Positions 1 to 9,187 are shown, counted from the stretch's first letter. The stretch: DNA of 64,000 nt from UBA6522 sp965237785 (GCA_965237785.1 OZ250159.1:3782001-3846000), one strand, 5' to 3'. A program made the numbers and translations. The notes: generated by a model not told the origin, from the sequence alone.

Positions 1-84
1 GGGGTCCTCAGGACGTTACCGGAGCGGGAAGAAATTCTTCCCGACATCAATGAGAATCTGGTCGTCGAGTTGTATTCGAAGTAA
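1..84 (+). CDS. rpsD: 30S ribosomal protein S4, C-terminal end (partial)
   Basis: The first 27 codons read through to a TAA at 82-84 and end in the segment INENLVVELYSK, the conserved tail of ribosomal protein S4, which binds 16S rRNA and nucleates assembly of the small subunit. Only the last part of the gene is in the window. It is followed after 14 bases by rpoA, the classical rpsM-rpsK-rpsD-rpoA-rplQ order of the alpha operon, so the identification rests on both sequence and position. Confidence 0.93.
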   Translation, partial: GVLRTLPEREEILPDINENLVVELYSK

Positions 85-98
85 TAGAGGAACGCTAG

Positions 99-1109
99 AT
101 GCAGGAATCAGCTACTGATTTCTTGAGGCCGAGGACCGTCAAGGTTCAACCCCTCAAGGAAAACAACGCGAGAATCACGGTGGAGCCCTTCGAGCGCGGC
201 TTCGGCCATACCTTGGGCAACGCCCTGCGGCGCGTGCTGCTGTCCTCCATGCCCGGCGCGGCGGTGGTGGAGGTTGAGATCGACGGTGTCTTGCACGAGT
301 ACACGAGCATCGAGGGTGTTCAGGAGGATGTCGTCGACATACTTCTCAACCTGAAGTCGGTTGCCATTCGCATGCATACTCGTGAGGAAGCCGAGTTGTC
401 GCTACACAAGAAGGGGCCCGGTCCGGTGACGGCGGGCGATATTGTATGCGATCACGATGTCGAGATCGTCAACCCGGACCTGATCATCGCCAATCTGACA
501 CAGGCGGGAGAAATCAGGGCATTTCTCAAGGTGGCGCGCGGCCGGGGTTACAAGCCGGCGGTCCGGGAAGTGGAGTTCGAAGGACCGACCCGGCCCATCG
601 GACGGCTCCAGCTGGATGCATCCTTCAGCCCGATTCGCCGCGTGACCTACAATGTCGAAAGCGCCCGTGTCGAGCAGCGCACCGACCTCGACAAACTCAT
701 TATCGACATCGAGACCAACGGCGCCATCGACCCTGAAGAAGCGATTCGTCGTGCCGGCGGAATTCTCAAGAATCAGCTTGACGTCTTCGTCGAGTTGCAG
801 GGCGAAGCCGACCTCGGCTACGGCCGGCAGGATACGCTGGTCGATCCGATCCTGCTCAGGCCGGTGGATGAACTCGAGTTGACGGTGCGTTCGGCAAACT
901 GTCTCAAAGCCGAGAATATCAACTACATCGGCGATCTTGTTCAGCGCACCGAAGTGGAGTTGCTGCGCACGCCCAATCTCGGCAAGAAATCGCTCACCGA
1001 GATCGAGGAAGTGCTTGAGGGTCACGGACTGTCCCTGGGAATGCGTCTGGACAACTGGCCGCCCCCGGCGCTTCGGACCGAGGAACAGCCAAGCCCGCTG
1101 GCGTTTTGA
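99..1109 (+). CDS. rpoA: DNA-directed RNA polymerase subunit alpha
   Basis: The 336-residue protein has the usual length. The N-terminal assembly domain (about 1-235) carries the GHTLGNALRRVLLSS dimerisation motif. A short linker leads to the C-terminal domain (about 250-325), with VRSANCLKAENI around the UP-element/activator-contacting arginine and the helix-hairpin segment TPNLGKKSLTEIEE. The dimer is the scaffold on which beta and beta' assemble. An AGAGG ribosome site lies just upstream of the ATG. It sits between rpsD and rplQ and is presumably cotranscribed with them. Confidence 0.98.
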   Translation: MQESATDFLRPRTVKVQPLKENNARITVEPFERGFGHTLGNALRRVLLSSMPGAAVVEVEIDGVLHEYTSIEGVQEDVVDILLNLKSVAIRMHTREEAELSLHKKGPGPVTAGDIVCDHDVEIVNPDLIIANLTQAGEIRAFLKVARGRGYKPAVREVEFEGPTRPIGRLQLDASFSPIRRVTYNVESARVEQRTDLDKLIIDIETNGAIDPEEAIRRAGGILKNQLDVFVELQGEADLGYGRQDTLVDPILLRPVDELELTVRSANCLKAENINYIGDLVQRTEVELLRTPNLGKKSLTEIEEVLEGHGLSLGMRLDNWPPPALRTEEQPSPLAF

Positions 1110-1125
1110 TCGCGAGGATTCCACT

Positions 1126-1494
1126 ATGCGTCACCGCAAGTCCGGCAGGCAGCTGGGGAGAAACTCCTCCCATCGCAAGGCCATGTTTCGCAACATGACC
1201 GCCTCGCTGTTTCGTCACGAAACCATCAAGACGACCTTGCCGAAGGCCAAGGAGTTGCGCCGGGTTGCCGAGCCGCTGATCACGCTGGCAAAGCAGGATG
1301 GCACATCGCGTCGGCGGCTCGCGTTTTCCCGCCTTCGCGACGATGTCGCCGTCGGCAAGCTCTTCAATGTACTGGGTCCCCGATTCAGGGACCGGCCGGG
1401 CGGGTACCTGAGGATTCTGAAACTCGGATACCGTGCGGGCGACGCCGCGCCGATGGCGCTCGTTCAACTGCTCGACCAGCCGGACCCCGACTAG
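1126..1494 (+). CDS. rplQ: 50S ribosomal protein L17
   Basis: The 122-residue protein begins MRHRKSGRQLGRNSSHRKAM, the L17 signature, followed by MTASLFRHETIKTTLPKAKE. It is a basic protein of the large subunit near the tunnel exit. The ATG at 1126 is chosen because the family starts exactly at this motif; the same frame is open further upstream but that part overlaps rpoA. It is the last gene of the alpha operon. No clear intrinsic terminator is visible between here and the oppositely oriented gene ending at 1543. Confidence 0.97.
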   Translation: MRHRKSGRQLGRNSSHRKAMFRNMTASLFRHETIKTTLPKAKELRRVAEPLITLAKQDGTSRRRLAFSRLRDDVAVGKLFNVLGPRFRDRPGGYLRILKLGYRAGDAAPMALVQLLDQPDPD

Positions 1495-1542
1495 GTAGCT
1501 AATCAATCTGCCGAGGCGGCGCCCAACCGCTCGTACCGTGAA

Positions 1543-2268
1543 TTACGCTCTGGCTGAATTGCGCCGCCGCTCACGCCACCGCTTGCGCAACCTGCGCAGC
1601 GTCATCGCATGCCACAGGTTCCGGAGGATCCGACCCGTAAGCGCAAGGCGCGGCTTGTACAGGGGCGCATCTACCGCCGAGATGCCCGTCGTGCGTCGCC
1701 GGTACTTGTGCTTGATCCAGGCGTTGCGGTCAACTTGCCTGACGATGTCGAAGAGATATCCATGCCGACCGGTCTCCACCACCGCGATACCGAAATCGAC
1801 GACGAACGGCTGCTGGCCGGGTCCGACGAGGATATTCTTCTTTCGCTTCAAATCCCCGTGAGCGACTCCCGCGTCATGCATCCTGCGCAGCGTCACGAGA
1901 AGCCTGGAATAGAACTCTTCCCGGTTCTCCAGCCGGTCGTCAAAATTGTGCAGCGTGTTACCGGGAATGTGTTCCAGAACCAGGTACCCGCCTTCGAGCC
2001 AGCCAAAGCACTTGGGAACTCCGGGGACGTCCCGCAGCCGATGGTAAATACGCGCCTCCCGCCGGATTGCCGACTGACTCAATTTTTTCCGTAACCCCCT
2101 GCCGAGCGAGCCCTTGATAACAAATTCCCCGGCGGAGCCCCGATAGAGACGGATCGATGCCTGGTAACCGGTCACCGAAGTCTGGTCGGCGCCAGGCGAC
2201 GCGAGCCAGTCCCCAAGTTCGCGGCGTTGGCCGCGACTCAGTGTCAGGTGGTCGGACCTGTCGTTCAC
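1543..2268 (-). CDS. Serine/threonine or LPS-kinase-like protein
   Basis: This protein kinase fold protein has about 241 residues. Visible are an ATP-lobe segment GEFVIKGSLGRG, a hinge region YLVLEHIPGNTL, the catalytic loop HGDLKRKKNIL and the metal-binding FVVDFGIAVV. The HGDLK variant and the basic C-terminal tail resemble small bacterial kinases of the Kdo/WaaP/RIO type, which phosphorylate LPS core sugars or proteins; the substrate cannot be told. The GTG at 2268 is preferred because it overlaps the stop of the upstream membrane gene as GTGA, implying translational coupling. An ATG at 2298 in the same frame is the alternative. It converges on rplQ. Confidence 0.75.
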   Translation of the reverse strand: MNDRSDHLTLSRGQRRELGDWLASPGADQTSVTGYQASIRLYRGSAGEFVIKGSLGRGLRKKLSQSAIRREARIYHRLRDVPGVPKCFGWLEGGYLVLEHIPGNTLHNFDDRLENREEFYSRLLVTLRRMHDAGVAHGDLKRKKNILVGPGQQPFVVDFGIAVVETGRHGYLFDIVRQVDRNAWIKHKYRRRTTGISAVDAPLYKPRLALTGRILRNLWHAMTLRRLRKRWRERRRNSARA

Positions 2269-2855
2269 GACAGTTGACGGATGACGTTGAAAAGACATGC
2301 GGCGACGAGAAGCGCAATGAACGGTTCGCCATTCTGCCAAGTGCTTTTCCGCAGCGACCACCGACCGGTGGCGGCCGCGCCCGGATCCTTGAACGAGGGC
2401 AGGAGCGCCGGTACCTGCGCGGCCCACGCTTCCCATTGTTCGCCAAAAAGCCGGTGCAGCTTGCGGTCCTCGTACTCGACCGCGGTGGGATAGTAGAAGC
2501 AGAAGAACATCAATGCGACGACGGCCGCCCACCAGTGGCCGCTGGCGATGGTGAATCCGGCGATGATAGAAATATTTCCGGTATACAGCGGATGGCGCAC
2601 CAGGGCGTAGGGGCCGTGTGTCGCGAGTTCGCGGTTCTTGGTGATAAATCCGCTTGCGGCCAGCCGAACCGCGGCGCCGGCGACGATGAACGGTGTCCCC
2701 AGGGCCACCACCAGTTCGGAGGGTTGCGCGGCGAAGCTGAACAGCAGCATGAGAACCAGCGCCAGAACTTGCCTGGAGGCTTCGTGATACCTCAGCTTTC
2801 GGATGACCTGCGCGAATGTACCGACGGGCGCCAGGTCCTTGGTTCGATGAGTCAT
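2265..2855 (-). CDS. Isoprenylcysteine carboxyl-methyltransferase-like membrane protein
   Basis: This 196-residue multi-spanning protein has hydrophobic segments around residues 28-70, 105-125 and 175-192. The C-terminal half has the ICMT/PEMT signature GPYALVRHPLYTGNI followed by EYEDRKLHRLFGEQWEAW, which binds S-adenosylmethionine in the membrane plane. Bacterial members methylate small or lipid substrates, mostly unknown. It is immediately upstream of, and overlaps, the kinase-like gene, so the two probably act on a common envelope or lipid target; that link is inference. Confidence 0.8.
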   Translation of the reverse strand: MTHRTKDLAPVGTFAQVIRKLRYHEASRQVLALVLMLLFSFAAQPSELVVALGTPFIVAGAAVRLAASGFITKNRELATHGPYALVRHPLYTGNISIIAGFTIASGHWWAAVVALMFFCFYYPTAVEYEDRKLHRLFGEQWEAWAAQVPALLPSFKDPGAAATGRWSLRKSTWQNGEPFIALLVAACLFNVIRQLS

Positions 2856-2924
2856 CGTTATCCGTTGTGTTCAGTCTGTCGAAACTGTTGAATAATAGAA
2901 TGCTACCGGAAAGCGACCAAGCAG

Positions 2925-4592
2925 ATGCCCGGTGCAACCACTCGATTTGATGTGACATACAGTCCTGACAGGTTCCTGACCCGATCCGTGGTGATGGCCG
3001 TTCGCGGCATGGCCGCGACCAGCCATCCGTTGGCCACGCAGGTCGCCGTGGACACGCTCAGGCAGGGCGGTTCCGCCGTGGATGGAGCCATCGCCGCGAA
3101 CGCCGCGCTCGGTCTGATGGAACCGACCGGCAGCGGGATCGGTGGCGACCTGTTCGCCATCCACTGGGAGGCCGCGACCGGGAATCTGACCGGACTCAAC
3201 GCCAGCGGTCGTTCCCCCATGGGGCTCAGTCTCGAGCACCTGCGGAGCCTCTGCGACAACGGCCGCATACCCGCCTACGGACCGCTCAGCGTAAGCGTTC
3301 CCGGCGCGGTGGATGGGTGGTTCGAACTGCATGGAAGATTCGGCCGACTGCCGATGGCCGCGGTGCTGGGTTCGGCAATCGCCTATGCTGAAGAGGGGTT
3401 TCCGGTCACCCCGGTGATCGCCCGCCAGTGGGCCGCGGATGCCGCGATGCTGGGACGTTACCCCGGGTTCGCCGAGGTATTTCTTCCCGGCGGCCGTGCG
3501 CCCCGGTCCGGCGAACTATTCAGCAATCCCAGGTTGGCAGACACCTATCGGCGACTCGCAGAGGGTGGCCGAGAGGCGTTCTACCGGGGCGATGTGGCGC
3601 GGGACATCCACCGCTACATGACCGAGCAGGGCGGGTTCCTTGGCTACGCCGATATGGCTGCCCATCGTTCGGAATGGGTCGAGCCGGTGTCCACGAACTA
3701 CCGCGGTTACGACGTCTGGGAATTGCCGCCCAACGGCCAGGGTATCGCCGTATTGCAAATGTTGAACATCCTGGAGCAGGACGATCTGCGCGCGATGGGT
3801 TGGGGCAGCGCCGCCTATCTGCACCGGATGATCGAGGCGAAGAAGCTGGTGTTCGAGGATCGGGCCCGGTTCTACGCGGATCCGGCATTTTCGGAGGTAC
3901 CGGTAGCGCGCTTGATTTCCAAGTTCTATGCCCGTGAGCGTCGTCCCCTGATCAATCCGGACCGCGCCTCGCGCGCGCTTCCCGGCGGCGAAGCGGCAGT
4001 CCTCAGCCGCGGCGACACGGTCTACCTGACCGTGGCCGATGCCCACGGCAATATGGTCTCGCTGATCCAGAGCAACTTTCGCGGCATGGGATCGGGGATG
4101 ACTCCGACCGGGCTGGGGTTCGTACTCCAGGATCGCGGAGAGGCGTTCAGCCTGAATCCGTCGCACGCAAACGCTTACGCTCCCGGGAAGCGGCCCTTTC
4201 ATACCATCATCCCCGCCTTCGTCACCCGGGGCGGCGAGCCGTACCTGAGCTTTGGCGTAATGGGCGCCGACATGCAGCCCCAGGGACAGGTGCAGGTGCT
4301 CGTGAATGTCATCGACTTCGGGATGGATATTCAGGCGGCCGGGGACGCGCCGCGGGTTCGCCACGACGGATCCAGCGATCCCACGGGCGGTCGCATGAAC
4401 GATGGCGGGGTCGTCTATCTCGAACCGGGCTTTCCGCCGCAGACCCTTGCGGCGCTTGCGGGGCTTGGGCATCGAGTGGAAACCGGCGGCGACGGTTTCG
4501 GCGGCTATCAAGGGATACTGCGGGACGTCGCCAATCGTGTCTACGTGGGCGCATCGGAATCAAGAAAGGACGGCCACGCCGCAGGTTATTAG
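2925..4592 (+). CDS. ggt: Gamma-glutamyltransferase family protein (Ntn hydrolase)
   Basis: The 555-residue protein begins near VVMAVRGMAATSHPLATQ, then has QGGSAVDGAIAANAALGLMEP and GIGGDLFAIHW, the GGT N-terminal motifs. The autoprocessing threonine is most likely the T of RGDTVYLTVADAHGNM, where the chain would be cut into large and small subunits. GGTs transfer or hydrolyse the gamma-glutamyl group of glutathione and related compounds. No clear signal peptide is visible, so it resembles cytoplasmic YwrD-like members more than the periplasmic E. coli enzyme. It is a single gene, divergent from the methyltransferase-like gene. Confidence 0.88.
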   Translation: MPGATTRFDVTYSPDRFLTRSVVMAVRGMAATSHPLATQVAVDTLRQGGSAVDGAIAANAALGLMEPTGSGIGGDLFAIHWEAATGNLTGLNASGRSPMGLSLEHLRSLCDNGRIPAYGPLSVSVPGAVDGWFELHGRFGRLPMAAVLGSAIAYAEEGFPVTPVIARQWAADAAMLGRYPGFAEVFLPGGRAPRSGELFSNPRLADTYRRLAEGGREAFYRGDVARDIHRYMTEQGGFLGYADMAAHRSEWVEPVSTNYRGYDVWELPPNGQGIAVLQMLNILEQDDLRAMGWGSAAYLHRMIEAKKLVFEDRARFYADPAFSEVPVARLISKFYARERRPLINPDRASRALPGGEAAVLSRGDTVYLTVADAHGNMVSLIQSNFRGMGSGMTPTGLGFVLQDRGEAFSLNPSHANAYAPGKRPFHTIIPAFVTRGGEPYLSFGVMGADMQPQGQVQVLVNVIDFGMDIQAAGDAPRVRHDGSSDPTGGRMNDGGVVYLEPGFPPQTLAALAGLGHRVETGGDGFGGYQGILRDVANRVYVGASESRKDGHAAGY

Positions 4593-4637
4593 CTCGAGCC
4601 AAGGCGTATTTTGACGGAAGAATGTAGCCTGGATTTC

Positions 4638-4916
4638 TTAGGCGGCGTTTCCGATTATGGCCTCGCGGAGTCCCTGGAGGAGCCCTTCAAGGCGAGCCAT
4701 TCGCTCGCGAAGCGCACCCATTTCCTGATCCATGTGCTCGCGGAGCCCGGCGATTTCCTGGCTCGTTCGTTCTCGCTGAGCGGCGAATTCCCGATCTGTC
4801 TGACTGCGCAGCATACCGAGATCTCGGCGAATCTCCGCCACTGCTCGCTGGCCGTTGAGAATCAGGCCCGCCAAGGCGATCCCGACGCCAATAATCGTAA
4901 CTATCTCCGGAGTCAT
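4638..4916 (-). CDS. Small membrane-anchored coiled-coil protein, family copy 1
   Basis: The 92-residue protein has one N-terminal hydrophobic segment (MTPEIVTIIGVGIALAGLIL, then NGQRAVAE), followed by a long charged helix ending LRERMARLEGLLQGLREAI, a predicted coiled coil. Two intact relatives (59040-59453 and 60623-60898, same strand) share the N-terminus almost residue for residue, and a remnant of the coil is at 61113-61217. Function is unknown; the layout suggests a membrane-tethered oligomer. It is isolated between ggt and trpS. The conserved N-terminus across three copies, with divergent coils, argues that it is a real gene. Confidence 0.75.
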   Translation of the reverse strand: MTPEIVTIIGVGIALAGLILNGQRAVAEIRRDLGMLRSQTDREFAAQRERTSQEIAGLREHMDQEMGALRERMARLEGLLQGLREAIIGNAA

Positions 4917-5131
4917 GGCCTTGATTCAGTCAATCGAGCTGTCGATACACGCTTCGCTCACGATATTGCGCAAAATTCTAGCACGCGGTCACTTTGGTCC
5001 ATCTGACCGAATCTGGCTTGCGCGCCGAGATTCGTGGCCGTGGCCCGAATCAGCGGTCCTCAACGCGCCGGACTTTCAGTTAGAATTGCCCGACCTTCGA
5101 GCCACCGCAACCTCCCGGCCGCCACAGAACT

Positions 5132-6133
5132 ATGGACACCGTACTTACGGGCATTACCACCTCGGGTGTGCCGCACATCGGCAATTACGTGGGTGCGATC
5201 CGGCCGACGGTCATCGCCAGCCACGACAAAACCGTCAACTCCTACTATTTTCTTGCGGATTACCATTCCCTCGTCAAAAGCGGCGATTCGGACCAACTGG
5301 CGCGTTCAACGCTGGAGATCGCGGCAAGTTGGCTGGCCGCGGGCCTGGATCCCCAGTGCGTGTTCTACCGGCAGTCGGATGTCCCGGAAATCATGGAATT
5401 GACCTGGGTGCTCACCTGTATGACCGCCAAGGGCCTGATGAACCGCGCCCACGCGTACAAGGCGGCCGTGGCCGAGAATGAATCCCGCCGTAACAGGGAC
5501 CCCGACAAGGGGATCACGATGGGCCTGTTCTCCTATCCCGTCCTGATGGCCGCCGACATACTGATGTTCAAGGCCAACAAGGTTCCCGTGGGCAATGACC
5601 AGATCCAGCACGTGGAGATGGCCAGGGATATCGCCGCGCGATTCAACCATCACTACGGGGAGACCTTCGTGCTTCCCGAAGCGGTGGTCGATGAGAGTAC
5701 CGCGGTGCTGCCCGGCCTGGACGGCCGCAAGATGTCAAAGAGTTACGGCAATACCATTCCGCTGTTCGCCGAGGAAAAGCGCCTGCGCAAGTTGATCATG
5801 CGGATCAAGACCAACTCCCAGGAGCCCGGCGAACCGAAGGATCCCGACACCAGCGCGCTATTTGCCATCTATCGTGCCTTCTCTACCAACGAGGAAGCCG
5901 AGGCGATCCGCGCCCGATATCGCGCCGGGATCGCCTGGGGCGAAATGAAGAAACTCCTGTTCGAGTTCCTCAACGAGCAACTGAAGGGCCCCCGGGAAGA
6001 GTACAAACGCCTGCTGGACGCCCCGGACTACGTCGAAGGAGTGCTGCGGCAGGGCGCCGTAAGAGCCCGCGAGGTGAGCCGTCCGTTCATGGATGAAATT
6101 CGCCGCGCCGTGGGATTTCGTCGTCTGGGTTGA
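5132..6133 (+). CDS. trpS: Tryptophanyl-tRNA synthetase
   Basis: This 333-residue class Ic synthetase charges tRNA-Trp. The HIGH motif is HIGN at residues 15-18 in TTSGVPHIGNYVGAIRP, and the KMSKS loop is at 200-204 in GLDGRKMSKSYGN. The length matches the family. It ends one base before the stop codon of the convergent uvrA gene. A possible -10 box, TAGAAT, lies at 5081-5086, but no good -35 accompanies it. Confidence 0.97.
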   Translation: MDTVLTGITTSGVPHIGNYVGAIRPTVIASHDKTVNSYYFLADYHSLVKSGDSDQLARSTLEIAASWLAAGLDPQCVFYRQSDVPEIMELTWVLTCMTAKGLMNRAHAYKAAVAENESRRNRDPDKGITMGLFSYPVLMAADILMFKANKVPVGNDQIQHVEMARDIAARFNHHYGETFVLPEAVVDESTAVLPGLDGRKMSKSYGNTIPLFAEEKRLRKLIMRIKTNSQEPGEPKDPDTSALFAIYRAFSTNEEAEAIRARYRAGIAWGEMKKLLFEFLNEQLKGPREEYKRLLDAPDYVEGVLRQGAVRAREVSRPFMDEIRRAVGFRRLG

Positions 6134-6134
6134 C

Positions 6135-8999
6135 TCAAACCACACCTTCGGCACGTCCGACAGAGACGCGTCCGCGCAGCACCTCCCGCAATGCTCGCCC
6201 GGTATGGGATGCGTCCAGGCGCGCCACCGCTTCCGGCGGTCCCTGGGCGATGACATTGCCGCCACCGGAACCGCCCTCCGGTCCCAGATCGACGATCCAG
6301 TCCGCGGTCTTGATGACCTCGAGATTGTGCTCGATGATGACCACCGTATTGCCCTGATCGCGGAGCTTGTAGAGCACCTCGAGAAGTTGGGCGATGTCGT
6401 GAAAGTGCAGCCCGGTGGTCGGCTCGTCAAGGATGTAAAGCGTTGATCCGGTCCCGCGCTTGGACAATTCCTTGGCCAGCTTGATGCGCTGGGCTTCGCC
6501 CCCGGAGAGCGTCGTGGCGCTTTGGCCCAGTTGAATGTAGCTCAATCCGACGGCCATCAGCGTTTCGAGTTTCGCCGCTACCCGCGGGACGTTGCGGAAA
6601 AAAGCCGCCGCGTCCTCGACGGTCATGTCCAGGACCTCCTGAATCGACTTCCCCTTGTAACGAATATCGAGCGTTTCGCGGTTGTAGCGTTTGCCCTTGC
6701 AGACGTCACAGGCAACGTAGATGTCGGGGAGGAAATGCATTTCCACCTTGATGACGCCGCCGCCCTGGCAGGATTCGCAACGTCCGCCCTTGACGTTGAA
6801 GCTGAATCGCCCCGGCCGGTATCCCCGGGAACGCGATTCCTGGGTGGCCGCGAAAAGCTCTCGCAAGGGAGCAAACAGCCCGGTATAGGTCGCGGGATTC
6901 GAGCGGGGTGTGCGTCCGATCGGACTCTGGCTGATGTCGATGACCCGGTCGATGAGATCCAGGCCTTGAACGTCGTCGCAGGGCGCCGGATCGTAGTTGG
7001 TGCGGTTGACCTTACCCGCGGCGAGCCGATAGAGCGTGTCGTTGATCAAGGTGCTCTTGCCCGACCCGGATACGCCGGTCACGCAAGTCATCAAGCCAAG
7101 CGGCACGTCCACGTCGATCCGATTCAGGTTGTTGCCCCTGGCGCCGCGAATCCCGATCACCGTCTGCGAGTCGAATTCCCGGCGCTCGCCCGGCAGCGGA
7201 ATTTGCCGTCGGCCCGCCAGGTACTGCCCGGTAAGCGAGGCCGGATTCGACTTGATCTCTTCCGGCGTACCCTCTGCCACGACCCGACCGCCATGGACGC
7301 CGGCGCCGGGCCCCAGATCGACCACATGATCCGCCGCCAGAATCGCTTCGGCATCGTGCTCCACGATGAGCACGGAATTGCCCAGGTCGCGGAGGTTGCG
7401 CAGCGTCTGAAGCAGCCGGCGCTGATCCCGCTGATGCAGTCCGATGGAGGGTTCATCGAGAATGTACATGACCCCGACCAGCCCGGAGCCTATCTGGCTG
7501 GCCAGGCGAATCCGCTGCGCTTCGCCACCCGACAGCGTCTCCGCGCTGCGGTCCAGGGTCAGGTACTCCAGTCCCACGTCCGCGAGAAAACCCAGGCGGC
7601 CGCGAATTTCCTTGACGATCTTGTCGGCGATCTCCGCGCGCCATCCCGCAAGCTGCAGGTCCGCGAAGAAGTTGAGCGCCGCGCCCACGCTCCGCGCGGT
7701 GACTTGGGGCAGCGCAAGGCCGCCCACGAAGACGTGCCGGGCAGCCTCGTTGAGGCGCGAGCCGCCGCAGGTCGCGCAGGGTCGGGTGCTCTGGTACTGA
7801 CCCAGTGCGGCGCGCACGGCGTTGGACTCTGTCTCACGGTAGCGCCGCTGCATGTTGGGAATGATGCCCTCGAAGGCATGGCGCCACTGCCGCTCGCCGC
7901 CGCGGTCGTTGACGTACCGGAATTCGATGCGTTGGCCGCGGCTGCCGTAAAGCACGATGTCGCGAATCCGGGCGGGTAGCGTTTCGAAGGGTTCTTCGAT
8001 ATCGAAGTCGTAGTGTCTTGCCAGGGACCGGATCAGTTGAAAGTAATAGGAATTGGTCCGGTCCCAGCCGCGTACCGCGCCACCGGCAAGGGAGAGGTGC
8101 GGATGTCGCACGACCCGACGGGGGTCGAAGAAGCGCTGCACGCCGAGACCGTCACAGTCCTGGCAGGCGCCGATCGGACTGTTGAAGGAGAACAGTCGCG
8201 GCTCCAGCTCGGGGATGCCATAGCCGCATGTCGGACACGAGAACTTGCCCGAGAATACCAGCGGATCGCGCTTCGGTTCATCGATGAATGCCACCTGGGC
8301 AACGCCGTCCGCCAGGTCGAGGGTGGTTTCGAACGACTCGGCCAGGCGCAGGCGCGCCTCGGGGCGCACGCGCAACCGGTCCACCACAGTATCGATGGTG
8401 TGGTTGAAATTGCGGTCCAGTGCCGGCGGGTCGTCGAGGTCGCAGACCACGCCGTCGATGCGCACGCGCACGAACCCGCGGGTCCTGAGATCGGCGAGCA
8501 CGTCGGCGTGCGTGCCCTTCCTTGACGTCACCACGGGCGCCAACAGCATCACGGGTGTGCCTTCGTCCAGGCTCAGCACCTGATCGACCATCTGCGATAC
8601 GCTCTGAGCGTCGAGCACCGCGTCGTGGGTGGGGCAGCGGGGTGTTCCCGCCCGGGCGAAGAGCAAGCGCAGGTAGTCGTAAATTTCCGTCACCGTGCCC
8701 ACGGTGGAACGGGGGTTGTGGGATGCGGACTTCTGTTCGATGGAGATCGCCGGGGACAGGCCCTCGATGTGATCCACGGAGGGTTTTTCCATCATTGAAA
8801 GGAATTGCCGGGCGTAGGTCGACAGCGATTCGACGTAGCGGCGCTGGCCTTCGGCGTAGATGGTGTCGAACGCGAGCGAGGATTTACCGGACCCGGACAG
8901 CCCGGTAAGCACGATCATCCGATCCCGAGGCAGATCGACGTCGATGTTCTTGAGATTGTGGGTCCGCGCGCCGCGAACTCGAATATGGGTGGTGGACAC
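6135..8999 (-). CDS. uvrA: Excinuclease ABC subunit A
   Basis: This is the damage-recognition ATPase of nucleotide excision repair, which acts as a dimer and loads UvrB. About 954 residues carry two ABC modules: Walker A motifs GLSGSGKSS near the start and GVSGSGKST in the second half, and two LSGGEAQRI signatures. Zinc fingers are CPTCGYG...CQDC and CESCQGG...CDVC. The GTG at 8999 is chosen because homology starts right after it (THIRVRGARTHNLKN). The frame stays open 46 codons upstream, but that part has no family match and overlaps the promoter. It is divergent from ssb, the usual gammaproteobacterial arrangement. Confidence 0.97.
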   Translation of the reverse strand: MSTTHIRVRGARTHNLKNIDVDLPRDRMIVLTGLSGSGKSSLAFDTIYAEGQRRYVESLSTYARQFLSMMEKPSVDHIEGLSPAISIEQKSASHNPRSTVGTVTEIYDYLRLLFARAGTPRCPTHDAVLDAQSVSQMVDQVLSLDEGTPVMLLAPVVTSRKGTHADVLADLRTRGFVRVRIDGVVCDLDDPPALDRNFNHTIDTVVDRLRVRPEARLRLAESFETTLDLADGVAQVAFIDEPKRDPLVFSGKFSCPTCGYGIPELEPRLFSFNSPIGACQDCDGLGVQRFFDPRRVVRHPHLSLAGGAVRGWDRTNSYYFQLIRSLARHYDFDIEEPFETLPARIRDIVLYGSRGQRIEFRYVNDRGGERQWRHAFEGIIPNMQRRYRETESNAVRAALGQYQSTRPCATCGGSRLNEAARHVFVGGLALPQVTARSVGAALNFFADLQLAGWRAEIADKIVKEIRGRLGFLADVGLEYLTLDRSAETLSGGEAQRIRLASQIGSGLVGVMYILDEPSIGLHQRDQRRLLQTLRNLRDLGNSVLIVEHDAEAILAADHVVDLGPGAGVHGGRVVAEGTPEEIKSNPASLTGQYLAGRRQIPLPGERREFDSQTVIGIRGARGNNLNRIDVDVPLGLMTCVTGVSGSGKSTLINDTLYRLAAGKVNRTNYDPAPCDDVQGLDLIDRVIDISQSPIGRTPRSNPATYTGLFAPLRELFAATQESRSRGYRPGRFSFNVKGGRCESCQGGGVIKVEMHFLPDIYVACDVCKGKRYNRETLDIRYKGKSIQEVLDMTVEDAAAFFRNVPRVAAKLETLMAVGLSYIQLGQSATTLSGGEAQRIKLAKELSKRGTGSTLYILDEPTTGLHFHDIAQLLEVLYKLRDQGNTVVIIEHNLEVIKTADWIVDLGPEGGSGGGNVIAQGPPEAVARLDASHTGRALREVLRGRVSVGRAEGVV

Positions 9000-9030
9000 G
9001 TCCGTCGAGCCTGAGCCAGGGCAATCCCTA

Positions 9031-9060
9031 ACTATACGCTGGCTAAAAAGCGCGGCGCAA
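9031..9060 (-). promoter_or_regulatory. Probable sigma-70 promoter of uvrA
   Basis: Reading the minus strand, TTGCGC (9060-9055) and TATAGT (9036-9031) are separated by 18 bases and lie about 32 bases before the uvrA GTG. This predicts a short leader. No LexA-type CTGT...ACAG box was seen nearby. The assignment rests on consensus matching only. Confidence 0.45.
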
Positions 9061-9093
9061 AGCACCGGGCGGTTAAGGCGTCCATGGCACGCG

Positions 9094-9129
9094 CCTCGCC
9101 CACGACGCGAGCACATGCTATCCGCACGC
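9094..9129. repeat. Partial copy of the inverted-repeat element found at 51993-52137
   Basis: Two blocks, CCTCGCCCACGACGCG (9094-9109) and GCTATCCGCACGC (9117-9129), are identical to 52095-52110 and 52118-52130, with the same 7-base spacing but a different 7-base spacer. The other arm of the element was not found here. It lies in the uvrA-ssb intergenic region, 59 bases before a likely ssb -10 box. Confidence 0.6.
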
Positions 9130-9187
9130 GCGCACAAATCTTGTTACTGCGTCGAGATTGCGACGTGGAATTGGCTGGCTCACGGCG

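Noticed and set aside
6522..7979. Long open frame (485 codons) on the plus strand inside uvrA
   Set aside because: It is antisense to a strongly conserved gene and shows no family motif; high GC gives long antisense frames throughout the window.
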